This document shows positions 1 through 6,091 of a stretch of DNA of 15,608 bases, in pieces. Positions within the stretch are counted from its first letter, which is position 1, and the number at the start of each line of letters is the position of its first letter. Source of the stretch: an uncultured Prevotella sp. (GTDB taxonomy: Bacteria; Bacteroidota; Bacteroidia; Bacteroidales; Bacteroidaceae); assembly GCA_900553965.1 (NCBI GenBank), contig USFX01000039.1, forward strand, positions 1-15,608, read 5' to 3'. The position numbers and the translations under genes are program-made. The notes beneath the pieces are model-generated. The model made no database searches. It saw only the letters and a list, made by a program, of their open reading frames with translations, and had not been told where the DNA came from.

Positions 1-546
1 CCCGATGTCCTCCTCCGCACACACACCTCCTCCGTGCAGACACGCGTCATGACCTCCCAGAAGCCACCCATCCGCATCATCTGCCCCGGCCGCGTCTACC
101 GCAACGAGGCCATCACGGCCCGCGCCCACTGCTTCTTCCATCAGGTCGAAGGACTCTACATCGACAAGAACGTATCGTTCACTGACCTGAAGCAGGTGCT
201 CCTCTCGTTTGCCCGCGAGATGTTCGGAACGGACACAAAGATACGTCTGCGCCCCAGCTACTTCCCCTTCACGGAGCCGAGCGCCGAGATGGACATCTCC
301 TGCCACATCTGCGGAGGCAAGGGATGCGGCTTCTGCAAGCACACGGGATGGGTCGAAATCCTCGGTTGCGGAATGGTCGACCCGAACGTGCTGGAACAGT
401 GCGGCATCGACAGCAAGGTCTACAGCGGCTACGCGTTCGGTATGGGCGTCGAGCGTATCACGAACCTGAAATATCAGGTGAGCGACCTGCGCATGTTCTC
501 CGAGAACGACACCCGCTTCCTCAAAGAGTTTGAGTCTGCGAAATAA
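1..546 (+). CDS. pheS: Phenylalanine--tRNA ligase alpha subunit, C-terminal part (5' end outside window)
   Basis: This is the catalytic alpha subunit of the cytoplasmic (alpha-beta)2 enzyme that charges tRNA-Phe. The frame is open from base 1, so the gene starts upstream; 181 residues of a protein normally near 340 are present. Visible class II synthetase motifs are GRVYRNE followed by FHQVEGLYIDK (motif 2 region), RPSYFPFTEPSAE, and the motif 3 segment YAFGMGVERITNLKY near the C-terminus. The coiled-coil tRNA-binding N-terminus is missing only because of the window edge. A Cys cluster with spacing C-x2-C-x4-C-x2-C (bases 301-336) lies between the FTEPSAE and GCGMVDP segments. A strong terminator follows the stop codon, so no pheT is co-transcribed downstream. 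Identification is secure from the motif order. Confidence 0.97.
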   Translation, partial: PDVLLRTHTSSVQTRVMTSQKPPIRIICPGRVYRNEAITARAHCFFHQVEGLYIDKNVSFTDLKQVLLSFAREMFGTDTKIRLRPSYFPFTEPSAEMDISCHICGGKGCGFCKHTGWVEILGCGMVDPNVLEQCGIDSKVYSGYAFGMGVERITNLKYQVSDLRMFSENDTRFLKEFESAK

Positions 547-580
547 GCCATCTTATCATATTCACCCAAACCCCATAAAT

Positions 581-637
581 GCGGGGCCACAGAGAGTTTC
601 CATCTTTCGAAACTCTCTGTGGCCCCGCGTTTTTTTT
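581..637 (+). terminator. Intrinsic terminator of pheS
   Basis: Arms 581-600 and 609-628 form a perfect 20-bp stem with an 8-base loop (601-608). Eight T residues follow at 630-637. The hairpin begins 35 bases after the pheS stop codon. A 20-bp uninterrupted stem is longer than most intrinsic terminators. On the minus strand there is no T-run after the stem, so it works mainly for pheS. Confidence 0.93.
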
Positions 638-718
638 ATTCCCGCCGTGATTGCAAATCCGACGTAGAGTGCAAGGGACCTACTCCTGTCTGGCGTCGGC
701 CAGCTGCATTATCCTTAG

Positions 719-973
719 TTACCATAAAGATTCACGGACATCAATGGCTGCCATAGATGAACCGGGCCAGTCCGTAGACATAACGTACTGGCCGATGGTC
801 AGCTCCGGAACAAGCCCCTGACTTCCGGCAGTCTCAAACACGTATGGCAAGACGCTAATCACGCTCGACCCCAACTGCGAACGCACGCATACGGCCACGC
901 CGACGGTCATGACAAACAGGGAAAACAGCAACAGAAGATGCTGCCAGCAGAACGAAACAATCTTTTCTTTCAT
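719..973 (-). pseudogene. Truncated YczE/YyaS/YitT-like membrane protein remnant
   Basis: The minus-strand reading starts at ATG 973 and gives about 84 residues: one hydrophobic helix (HLLLLFSLFVMTVGVAVCV), then RSQLGSSVISVLPYV and a PELTIGQYVM segment. This order (first helix, G-[TS]-S-x-I-S-x-x-P, then a T-x-G-x-Y segment) resembles the N-terminus of the YczE/DUF6198 integral membrane family, whose members are about 200 residues with several helices. After QYVM the sequence turns polar (STDWPGSS...) and stops, so the remaining helices are missing. I see no continuation in another frame in 640-718. It is best read as a decayed gene; it could instead be a short expressed fragment. The family is recognised by pattern only and its substrate is unknown. 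Confidence 0.55.
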
Positions 974-1054
974 AATACTTTTCTTTATACCTTTTCTCAT
1001 AAAGCACGATAAATCTTCTTCTAAAACACGAAGTATCCTGAAACAACCGGAGTG

Positions 1055-1062
1055 CAAAAGTA
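1055..1062 (-). promoter_or_regulatory. Candidate -7 box ahead of the YczE-like remnant
   Basis: The minus strand reads TACTTTTG here, a match to the Bacteroidetes -7 consensus TAnnTTTG, about 80 bases upstream of ATG 973. No convincing TTTG -33 element is seen 19-21 bases further upstream, so this is a weak call. Confidence 0.35.
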
Positions 1063-1127
1063 CAAAAAAACGCGAAACAGATAAGGCTTCTGGCTACAAT
1101 CACGCTACGGAGATTGGGATGGGCAAT

Positions 1128-1164
1128 AAAAAATACCCTGCAACCGTGTCATGTTGCAGGGTAT
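1128..1164 (-). terminator. Intrinsic terminator of the rubrerythrin gene
   Basis: Arms 1133-1144 and 1153-1164 are a perfect 12-bp inverted repeat with an 8-base loop. Read on the minus strand the stem is followed by six T residues (complement of A1128-1133). It starts 23 bases beyond the rubrerythrin stop codon. Confidence 0.9.
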
Positions 1165-1187
1165 CAGACCGCGGAAAGAGCGGTTCA

Positions 1188-1730
1188 TCAATAGTTTTCG
1201 GCCTTGATCTCGAAGTAGCTCTGTGCGTGGTCGCATACAGGACATACCTCGGGAGCTTTCTTGCCGATGACGATATGGCCGCAGTTGCGGCACTGCCATA
1301 CGGTGTCACCGTCGCGTGAGAAGACGAGACCGTTCTCGATGTTGGCCAGCAGACGGCGATAACGCTCCTCGTGTGCCTTCTCGATGGCGGCCACGCCGCG
1401 CATCCTCGCTGCTATTTCGGTGAAGCCCTCTTCCTCTGCCTCACGCGCCATGCGGTCGTACATGTCGGTCCACTCATAGTTCTCACCCTCTGCGGCAGCC
1501 TTCAGATTGGTCATCGTGTCCTGAATTGCCCCACCTTCAAGATACTTGAACCACAGTTTGGCGTGCTCCTTCTCGTTGGCGGCAGTCTCTTCAAAGAGAG
1601 CTGCAATCTGCTGATAGCCTTCCTTCTTTGCCTTTGAGGCGAAATAAGAATACTTGTTACGGGCCTGAGATTCTCCGGCGAAAGCCTCCATCAGGTTCTT
1701 CTCTGTCTTTGTTCCTTTCAATGTCTTCAT
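1188..1730 (-). CDS. rbr: Rubrerythrin (non-haem diiron peroxidase)
   Basis: Cytoplasmic peroxide-reducing protein of anaerobes; it reduces H2O2 to water with electrons from rubredoxin or NADH-linked partners. The 180-residue protein has an N-terminal ferritin-like four-helix domain with the diiron ligand segments FAGESQARNKY, FEETAANEKEHA and, later, EIAARMRGVAAIEKAHEERY. A C-terminal rubredoxin-like iron site follows, with C147-x2-C150 and C163-x2-C166. Length and order are those of classical rubrerythrin. I start it at ATG 1728-1730 (MKTLKGTKTEKN), the family's usual N-terminus; an upstream in-frame ATG would add 19 atypical residues. It is a single-gene unit with its own terminator, divergent from oxyR across 319 bases, which fits peroxide control by OxyR. 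Confidence 0.96.
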   Translation of the reverse strand: MKTLKGTKTEKNLMEAFAGESQARNKYSYFASKAKKEGYQQIAALFEETAANEKEHAKLWFKYLEGGAIQDTMTNLKAAAEGENYEWTDMYDRMAREAEEEGFTEIAARMRGVAAIEKAHEERYRRLLANIENGLVFSRDGDTVWQCRNCGHIVIGKKAPEVCPVCDHAQSYFEIKAENY

Positions 1731-1831
1731 AATTCTATGTATATTAATGTTGTTGTTCTGTCGTTCATGATAGCGGTCACCATGCAAGGACTACATCGTA
1801 GCACCGTTGCGGCGGACCACTCTTCATGATG

Positions 1832-1839
1832 CAAAGATA
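1832..1839 (-). promoter_or_regulatory. Candidate -7 box of the rubrerythrin promoter
   Basis: The minus strand reads TATCTTTG, an exact TAnnTTTG match, about 100 bases upstream of the rubrerythrin start codon. The expected -33 position does not contain TTTG, which would suit an activator-dependent promoter. The ATAG-N7-CTAT dyad at 1894-1908 lies upstream at a distance suitable for an activator. Confidence 0.6.
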
Positions 1840-1868
1840 AGCGTAAGAACCGACACGGACGATAAAAA

Positions 1869-1912
1869 TCCGATAGAATAATTCACTCAAAGAATAGAAA
1901 ATATCTATCGGA
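1869..1912. promoter_or_regulatory. Candidate OxyR operator between rbr and oxyR
   Basis: A perfect 9-bp inverted repeat (arms 1869-1877 and 1904-1912) spans this site. Within it, ATAG at 1894-1897 and CTAT at 1905-1908 are separated by seven bases, as in the half-operator ATAG-N7-CTAT known for E. coli OxyR. A further ATAG lies at 1873-1876, 21 bases from the second, close to the 22-base register of a tetrameric OxyR site. Its centre is about 50-65 bases upstream of the inferred rbr start of transcription. OxyR binding is an inference. Confidence 0.45.
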
Positions 1913-1936
1913 GGCATCGCCGACGGATATTTTGAC

Positions 1937-1944
1937 TATCTTTG
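1937..1944 (+). promoter_or_regulatory. Candidate upstream -7 box toward oxyR
   Basis: TATCTTTG matches TAnnTTTG on the plus strand about 105 bases before the oxyR start. No clear -33 element precedes it. It may be a second oxyR promoter. Confidence 0.35.
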
Positions 1945-1992
1945 CATAAGATAAGCTGCACTCGGCACGTGTTTATGAACCCGCGAATAATT

Positions 1993-2008
1993 TGTGAACA
2001 AGTTCACA
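1993..2008. promoter_or_regulatory. Perfect TGTGA-N6-TCACA dyad upstream of oxyR
   Basis: Two 7-base arms (1993-1999 and 2002-2008) are perfect inverted complements around a 2-base centre. The site equals the CRP/FNR-superfamily consensus TGTGA-N6-TCACA in every defined position. It ends 16 bases before the TATCTTTG box at 2025 and so covers the -33 region of the nearest oxyR promoter. Which regulator binds cannot be told from sequence; a CRP/FNR-type protein or OxyR itself are the options. Confidence 0.5.
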
Positions 2009-2024
2009 TTGCGCCCGTTTGCAC

Positions 2025-2032
2025 TATCTTTG
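2025..2032 (+). promoter_or_regulatory. -7 box of the proximal oxyR promoter
   Basis: TATCTTTG is an exact TAnnTTTG match 17 bases upstream of ATG 2050. The -33 position holds no TTTG and is occupied by the TGTGA-N6-TCACA dyad. Because a transcript would start just after this box, the upstream in-frame ATGs are unlikely to be used. Confidence 0.6.
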
Positions 2033-2049
2033 CAAAAAACGAAACGGAT

Positions 2050-2976
2050 ATGACACTGCAACAGATGCAATACATAACGGCGGTCAGCCGGCTGCGCCAT
2101 TTCGCGCGGGCCGCCAAGGAATGCGGCGTGACGCAGCCTACGCTCAGCGCCATGATACGCAAACTCGAAGAGGAACTGGGCGTGACCCTGTTTGAACGCT
2201 CATCGCAGCTGGTGGAACCGACTCCCACCGGCCAGCTCGTGATTGAAGAGGCCCAGGCCATGCTGGACTGTGAACGCAGGATTAAGTACATCATCGCGGA
2301 GCAGCAGCACTCGCTCCGCGGCACATTCCGGCTGGGAATTCTGCCGACCATAGCTCCCTATCTGCTGCCGAGGGTTATGCCGTGGCTGGGCAGGAAGTTT
2401 CCCGAACTCAACCTCCACGTAACGGAAATGAAGACCGGAGACATAAAGGAAGCACTAACGCGCGGGGAAATCGACGCCGCCGTGGCGGTCAGCGTCAGCG
2501 GACTGGACGGTTTCAATCAGACGAGGCTCTACTACGAACAGTTTGTAGCATACGTCTCGCGCGAATCCCCTCTGTTCTCCAACCGCCACATCGTGGTCTC
2601 CGACATAAGGAACGAATCGCTCTGGCTGCTGGACGAAGGCCACTGCTTCAGGGACCAACTCGTGAAATTCTGCCAGCTGAAAGCGGCCGACAAAAGCAAA
2701 TCCAACTATCTGCTGGGAAGCATCGAGACTTTCATGCGTATGGTGGAAAGCGGCAACGGCATCACGTTCATTCCAGAACTGGCTCTTGAACAGCTGTCAC
2801 CGCAGCAGAAAGAGCTGGCACGGCCTTTCGGGCTGCCCATCCCCGTGCGCGAGGTGGTCATGCTGACGACCGGGAAGTTCATACGGAAGGCTGTGCTGGA
2901 CACCATAACCGACGCCATCGTGACACACGTTCCCGAACGCATGCTGCGGCTTAACAACACGGAACAGAGAATTTGA
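2050..2976 (+). CDS. oxyR: OxyR-type LysR-family peroxide-sensing regulator
   Basis: Cytoplasmic LysR-type transcription factor of 308 residues. An N-terminal winged helix-turn-helix (about 1-60: FARAAKECGVTQPTLSAMIR, then KLEEELGVTLFER) precedes a periplasmic-binding-protein-like sensor domain (about 90-300). The sensor contains GHCFRDQLVKFC, in which the two cysteines fall at residues 199 and 208, the same numbers as the redox pair C199/C208 of E. coli OxyR. The later ETFMRMVESGNGITFIPELAL segment also matches the OxyR family. I chose ATG 2050 because it gives the standard LysR start (MTLQQMQYITAV) and because a promoter box lies at 2025-2032; an in-frame ATG at 1942 would add 36 residues of non-LysR sequence. 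Divergent rubrerythrin is the obvious target. No terminator is seen before the next promoter at 3007. Confidence 0.94.
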   Translation: MTLQQMQYITAVSRLRHFARAAKECGVTQPTLSAMIRKLEEELGVTLFERSSQLVEPTPTGQLVIEEAQAMLDCERRIKYIIAEQQHSLRGTFRLGILPTIAPYLLPRVMPWLGRKFPELNLHVTEMKTGDIKEALTRGEIDAAVAVSVSGLDGFNQTRLYYEQFVAYVSRESPLFSNRHIVVSDIRNESLWLLDEGHCFRDQLVKFCQLKAADKSKSNYLLGSIETFMRMVESGNGITFIPELALEQLSPQQKELARPFGLPIPVREVVMLTTGKFIRKAVLDTITDAIVTHVPERMLRLNNTEQRI

Positions 2977-3006
2977 GAGACGGAAACGCTTCTTTTATAT
3001 CGAAGA

Positions 3007-3038
3007 TTTGCCGTTTCGGCGAAAATATGTTATATTTG
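3007..3038 (+). promoter_or_regulatory. Promoter of the GH2 gene (TTTG-N20-TATATTTG)
   Basis: TTTG at 3007-3010 and TATATTTG at 3031-3038 are separated by 20 bases, a full match to the Bacteroidetes sigma-ABfr consensus TTTG-N19-21-TAnnTTTG. Transcription would begin near 3045, leaving an untranslated leader of about 220 bases before ATG 3267. This is the best-matching promoter in the window. Confidence 0.8.
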
Positions 3039-3151
3039 CAGAAAACAAACATCAGGCATGCCGCTGTAAGGACGACGGAAGACGCGACGGCGGCAAGACT
3101 ACACATTATTACATATATATAACGGACTACTAAGTATGTTGCAACAATTAG

Positions 3152-3210
3152 TTTATACTTTGAACACTTCAGACACAGAGTCATATTGTCCTCTGTGTCT
3201 GAAGTGTCTC
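3152..3210 (+). repeat. 17-bp perfect hairpin in the GH2 leader (repeat copy 1)
   Basis: Arms 3164-3180 and 3191-3207 are perfectly complementary with a 10-base loop. No T-run follows on either strand, so it is not a standard terminator. The preceding word (TATACTTTGAAC) and a 16-base core (3184-3199, read on the minus strand) recur at 5772 and 5800-5815 downstream of the GH2 gene, which marks it as a member of a dispersed intergenic repeat family. It lies inside the predicted 5' untranslated leader. Confidence 0.75.
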
Positions 3211-3266
3211 TGCAAAAAACTTATTATAAAGTAACAATGAATACTTACTTGAAATAATATAGCTAT

Positions 3267-5672
3267 ATGAGAAACAGACTTTTATTGTTCGCCCTGTCGG
3301 TAGCGGCATCGGCGGCAGCACAGCGCCACGAGACAACACTGGCCGACGGCTGGGCATTTTCACGTGACAAGGCGCAATGGGAAAACGTGGCCGTTCCCCA
3401 CGACTGGGCCATCAGCGGGCCTTTTGACAAGAAATGGGACCTCCAAACCGTGGCCATCGAGCAGAACGGAGAAAAGGAGAAGACGGAGAAGTCGGGCCGT
3501 TCGGGCGCCCTGCCATGGATTGGCGAGGGTCACTATCGGACGACGGTGACGGTTCCGGCCGGCTGCAGCCATGCCGAGCTGGTGTTCGACGGTGCCATGA
3601 GCGAGCCGACGGTGAGCGTCAACGGCCAGCGGGCAGGATACTGGGCCTACGGATACAACGCTTTCAAGGTTGACATCACGCCGTTCGTCAAGGCTGGCGA
3701 CAACCTCGTCGAGGTCGACCTGAAGAACGTCGAGGAGAGCAGCCGGTGGTATCCCGGAGGCGGAATCTACCGTCCGGTGAAGCTCATCACGACGGGCGAC
3801 GCACGGTTTGAGACCTTCGAGACGTTCGCCTATACGACACGCGCCGACAAGAAGACGGCCGAGATGAAGGTGAGCACGAAGGTGGCGGGCAACCTGAAGG
3901 ACGGAAACATCGGCGTGAACATCGCCCTCTACGACCAGAAAGGCTTTATCGTAGCCGAGAGCCACTGCGGACAGACAGAGACGGGAGACATCGAGACGGT
4001 GATGAACATAAGGAAGCCGCAGCTATGGTCGCCGGAATCGCCCTACCTCTACAAGCTGGTGACAAAGCTCTTCCGCAACAACAGGCTGATCGACCAGCAG
4101 ACGACCAACGTCGGAATACGCACGGTGACGGTTACGAAAGACGGCGGTTTCCAGCTCAACGGGCAGACACGCAAGCTGAAGGGCGTCTGTCTCCACCACG
4201 ACCTCGGCCCGCTGGGAGCGGCGGTGAACAAGGCGGCGCTCATCCGTCAGATAAAGATGATGAAAGCGATGGGATGTGACGCCATACGCACGGCCCACAA
4301 CATGCCGTCGACGATGCAGATGGACATCTGCGACTCGCTGGGCATGATGGTCATGGCCGAAAGCTTCGACATGTGGAAATATGCAAAGTGCCGGAACGGA
4401 TACGCCCGCTTCTTCGACGAATGGAGCGGCCGCGACATTGAGAATCTCGTGAAGAACCATCGCAACCATCCGTCAATCATCATGTGGAGCATCGGCAACG
4501 AGATTCCGGAACAGGGCATGAAAGGCGGCAAGGAGATTGCCCGCCGCCTTCAGGACATCTGCCACCGTCTCGACCCGTCACGCACGGTGACGCAGGGAAT
4601 GGACCGCGTGGACAACGCGATGAAGACGGGATTTGCCCAGGTGATGGACGTTCCGGGCTTCAACTACCGTCTTCACAAATATGAGAAAGGACTGAAGGAA
4701 CTGCCGCAGGGCTTCCTGCTCGGTTCCGAGACGGCGTCGACGGTAAGTTCGCGCGGCGTATATAAATTCCCGGTGGAAATCTCCAACAAGAAGACATACG
4801 CCGACGGTCAGTGCTCGGGCTACGACACGGAATACTGCTCGTGGAGCAATCTGCCCGACGACGACTGGCGCTGGCAGGACGACTACGACAAGGTTATAGG
4901 CGAGTTTGTATGGACGGGCTACGACTATCTGGGCGAGCCGACCCCGTATGACGAATATTGGCCAAGCCGCAGCAGCTATTTCGGAATATGCGACCTAGCC
5001 GGTCTGCCCAAGGACAGATATTATCTGTACCGCAGCAAGTGGAACACCAAGGAACACACCGTTCACCTCCTGCCCCACTGGACATGGCCGGAGCGCAAGG
5101 GAAAGGTGACTCCCGTCTACTGCTATACGGACGGCATTGAGGGCGAGCTGTTCATCAACGGCAAGAGCCAGGGCCGCGTGCGCAAGAACCGCGAGGGACG
5201 GCTCGACCGCTACCGCCTGCGCTGGAACGACGTGAAATATGAGCCGGGTGAGATTCGCGTTGTCGTGTTCGACGAAAACGGAAACAAAATCGGTGAGGAA
5301 AGCAGACGCACAGCCGGCGCTCCGGCCCAGCTCCAGCTCTCGGCCGAATATGCCGACAGTGAAGCAAAAACGTTGAAAGCCGACGGCAACGACGTGGCTT
5401 TCGTCACGGTCACACTCATCGACAAAGACGGAAACCTATGTCCAACAGCTGACGACCAGCTGACGTTCGAGGTCACGGGCGAAGGTTCGTATCAGGCGGC
5501 ATGCAACGGAGACGCAACGTCGCTCGAACCGTTCACCCAGCCGCAGATGAAACTCTTCGGCGGACAGCTTGTCGTCGTGGTGCGAAGCACGAAGACTGCC
5601 GGCACAATGACGCTCAAGGTGACCGACGCCAAGCGCAAGCTGACGCAGACGATAGACCTCAAGAGCATCTGA
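3267..5672 (+). CDS. Secreted GH2 glycoside hydrolase, beta-galactosidase-like
   Basis: Exported enzyme of 801 residues that probably releases terminal beta-linked sugar from oligosaccharides; the exact sugar is not fixed by sequence. A signal peptide (MRNRLLLFALSVAASAAA, cleavage before Q19) has no lipobox, so it should be periplasmic or secreted. Domains in order: GH2 sugar-binding domain (about 22-180), Ig-like domain (180-290), TIM barrel (290-590), DUF4982-like domain (about 595-680), C-terminal Ig/Big-like domain (685-801). The acid/base is E412 in MWSIGNEIPE and the nucleophile is E488 in LLGSETAS; their 76-residue spacing equals that of E. coli LacZ (E461/E537). RTAHNMPS and GEFVWTGYDYLGEPTPY are further GH2 marks. 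It is a single-gene unit with its own promoter, without adjacent SusC/SusD, so it is not part of a typical polysaccharide utilisation locus here. A beta-glucuronidase or other GH2 activity remains possible. Confidence 0.93.
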   Translation: MRNRLLLFALSVAASAAAQRHETTLADGWAFSRDKAQWENVAVPHDWAISGPFDKKWDLQTVAIEQNGEKEKTEKSGRSGALPWIGEGHYRTTVTVPAGCSHAELVFDGAMSEPTVSVNGQRAGYWAYGYNAFKVDITPFVKAGDNLVEVDLKNVEESSRWYPGGGIYRPVKLITTGDARFETFETFAYTTRADKKTAEMKVSTKVAGNLKDGNIGVNIALYDQKGFIVAESHCGQTETGDIETVMNIRKPQLWSPESPYLYKLVTKLFRNNRLIDQQTTNVGIRTVTVTKDGGFQLNGQTRKLKGVCLHHDLGPLGAAVNKAALIRQIKMMKAMGCDAIRTAHNMPSTMQMDICDSLGMMVMAESFDMWKYAKCRNGYARFFDEWSGRDIENLVKNHRNHPSIIMWSIGNEIPEQGMKGGKEIARRLQDICHRLDPSRTVTQGMDRVDNAMKTGFAQVMDVPGFNYRLHKYEKGLKELPQGFLLGSETASTVSSRGVYKFPVEISNKKTYADGQCSGYDTEYCSWSNLPDDDWRWQDDYDKVIGEFVWTGYDYLGEPTPYDEYWPSRSSYFGICDLAGLPKDRYYLYRSKWNTKEHTVHLLPHWTWPERKGKVTPVYCYTDGIEGELFINGKSQGRVRKNREGRLDRYRLRWNDVKYEPGEIRVVVFDENGNKIGEESRRTAGAPAQLQLSAEYADSEAKTLKADGNDVAFVTVTLIDKDGNLCPTADDQLTFEVTGEGSYQAACNGDATSLEPFTQPQMKLFGGQLVVVVRSTKTAGTMTLKVTDAKRKLTQTIDLKSI

Positions 5673-5685
5673 TAGGTTTTTCGAT

Positions 5686-5970
5686 GAGGGAGGAGTGTGG
5701 AGAGAGAAGGGAGAATTGCCTTTGTCGGACACGCCTCTTTCATTCACCGTCAAGCAAATAGGCAAGTCTTTATTATACTTTAACCCAGAGAAAAACGGAG
5801 ACACAGAGGACAATAGAGCTCAGTGTCTCCGTTTTTCTGTGTCTCCGTGCCTCTGTTGCGGGCCATGTAACACCGTTACGTGAGCCGTGTAACAAAATCA
5901 AAAAAAGAAATCCGCGCTTATCGGATTAATACAAAGCAATTCTCTCTCCTCCCTCCACAGTCCTCCTTCC
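5686..5970. repeat. Repeat-rich spacer bounded by imperfect inverted repeats
   Basis: The 419-base gap after the GH2 gene has no convincing gene. Purine-rich 5686-5724 and pyrimidine-rich 5932-5970 are imperfect inverted repeats of about 39 bases, with most positions matching (both contain a form of GGAGAATTGC/GCAATTCTC). They enclose the hairpin at 5789-5838 and a small hairpin at 5864-5882 (CATGTAAC/GTTACGTG around ACC). The layout resembles a small non-coding inverted-repeat element of about 285 bases, but no flanking target-site duplication is obvious. Confidence 0.5.
5772..5838 (+). repeat. 16-bp perfect hairpin downstream of the GH2 gene (repeat copy 2)
   Basis: Arms 5789-5804 and 5823-5838 pair perfectly around an 18-base loop. 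The element starts with TATACTTTAACC and contains the 16-base core 5800-5815 that is also found, inverted, in the hairpin upstream of the same gene. The five T residues are within the stem rather than after it, so terminator function for the GH2 transcript is possible but not typical. Confidence 0.7.
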
Positions 5971-6058
5971 CCGAATACCCCACATCCAAATATATCAAAA
6001 GATTATGCCTCCGCCCACATTTTTCAGCCAAACAGACCGATAAGTCGAAAAAAATGTG

Positions 6059-6066
6059 TAAGTTTG
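6059..6066 (+). promoter_or_regulatory. -7 box of the ThiE-like/prs unit
   Basis: TAAGTTTG matches TAnnTTTG 25 bases upstream of ATG 6092. No TTTG is present at the -33 position. It would give a very short leader and could serve both this gene and prs. Confidence 0.5.
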
Positions 6067-6091
6067 CAAACCGAAAAGAGATAGTCACAAG

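Noticed and set aside
1942..2049. N-terminal extension of OxyR from an upstream in-frame ATG
   Set aside because: The added residues do not resemble LysR proteins, the region contains promoter and operator sequences, and ATG 2050 puts the redox cysteines at 199 and 208 as in E. coli.
3136..3234. Plus-strand 32-codon ORF in the GH2 leader with a C-P-L-C-L-K-C-L-C cluster
   Set aside because: The cysteines come from the right arm of the hairpin repeat, there is no family resemblance, and such a short ORF is expected by chance. A leader peptide cannot be excluded but is not supported.
3360..3965. Minus-strand 201-codon ORF
   Set aside because: It lies wholly antisense to the well-supported GH2 gene and shows no recognisable protein features; it is a codon-bias shadow.
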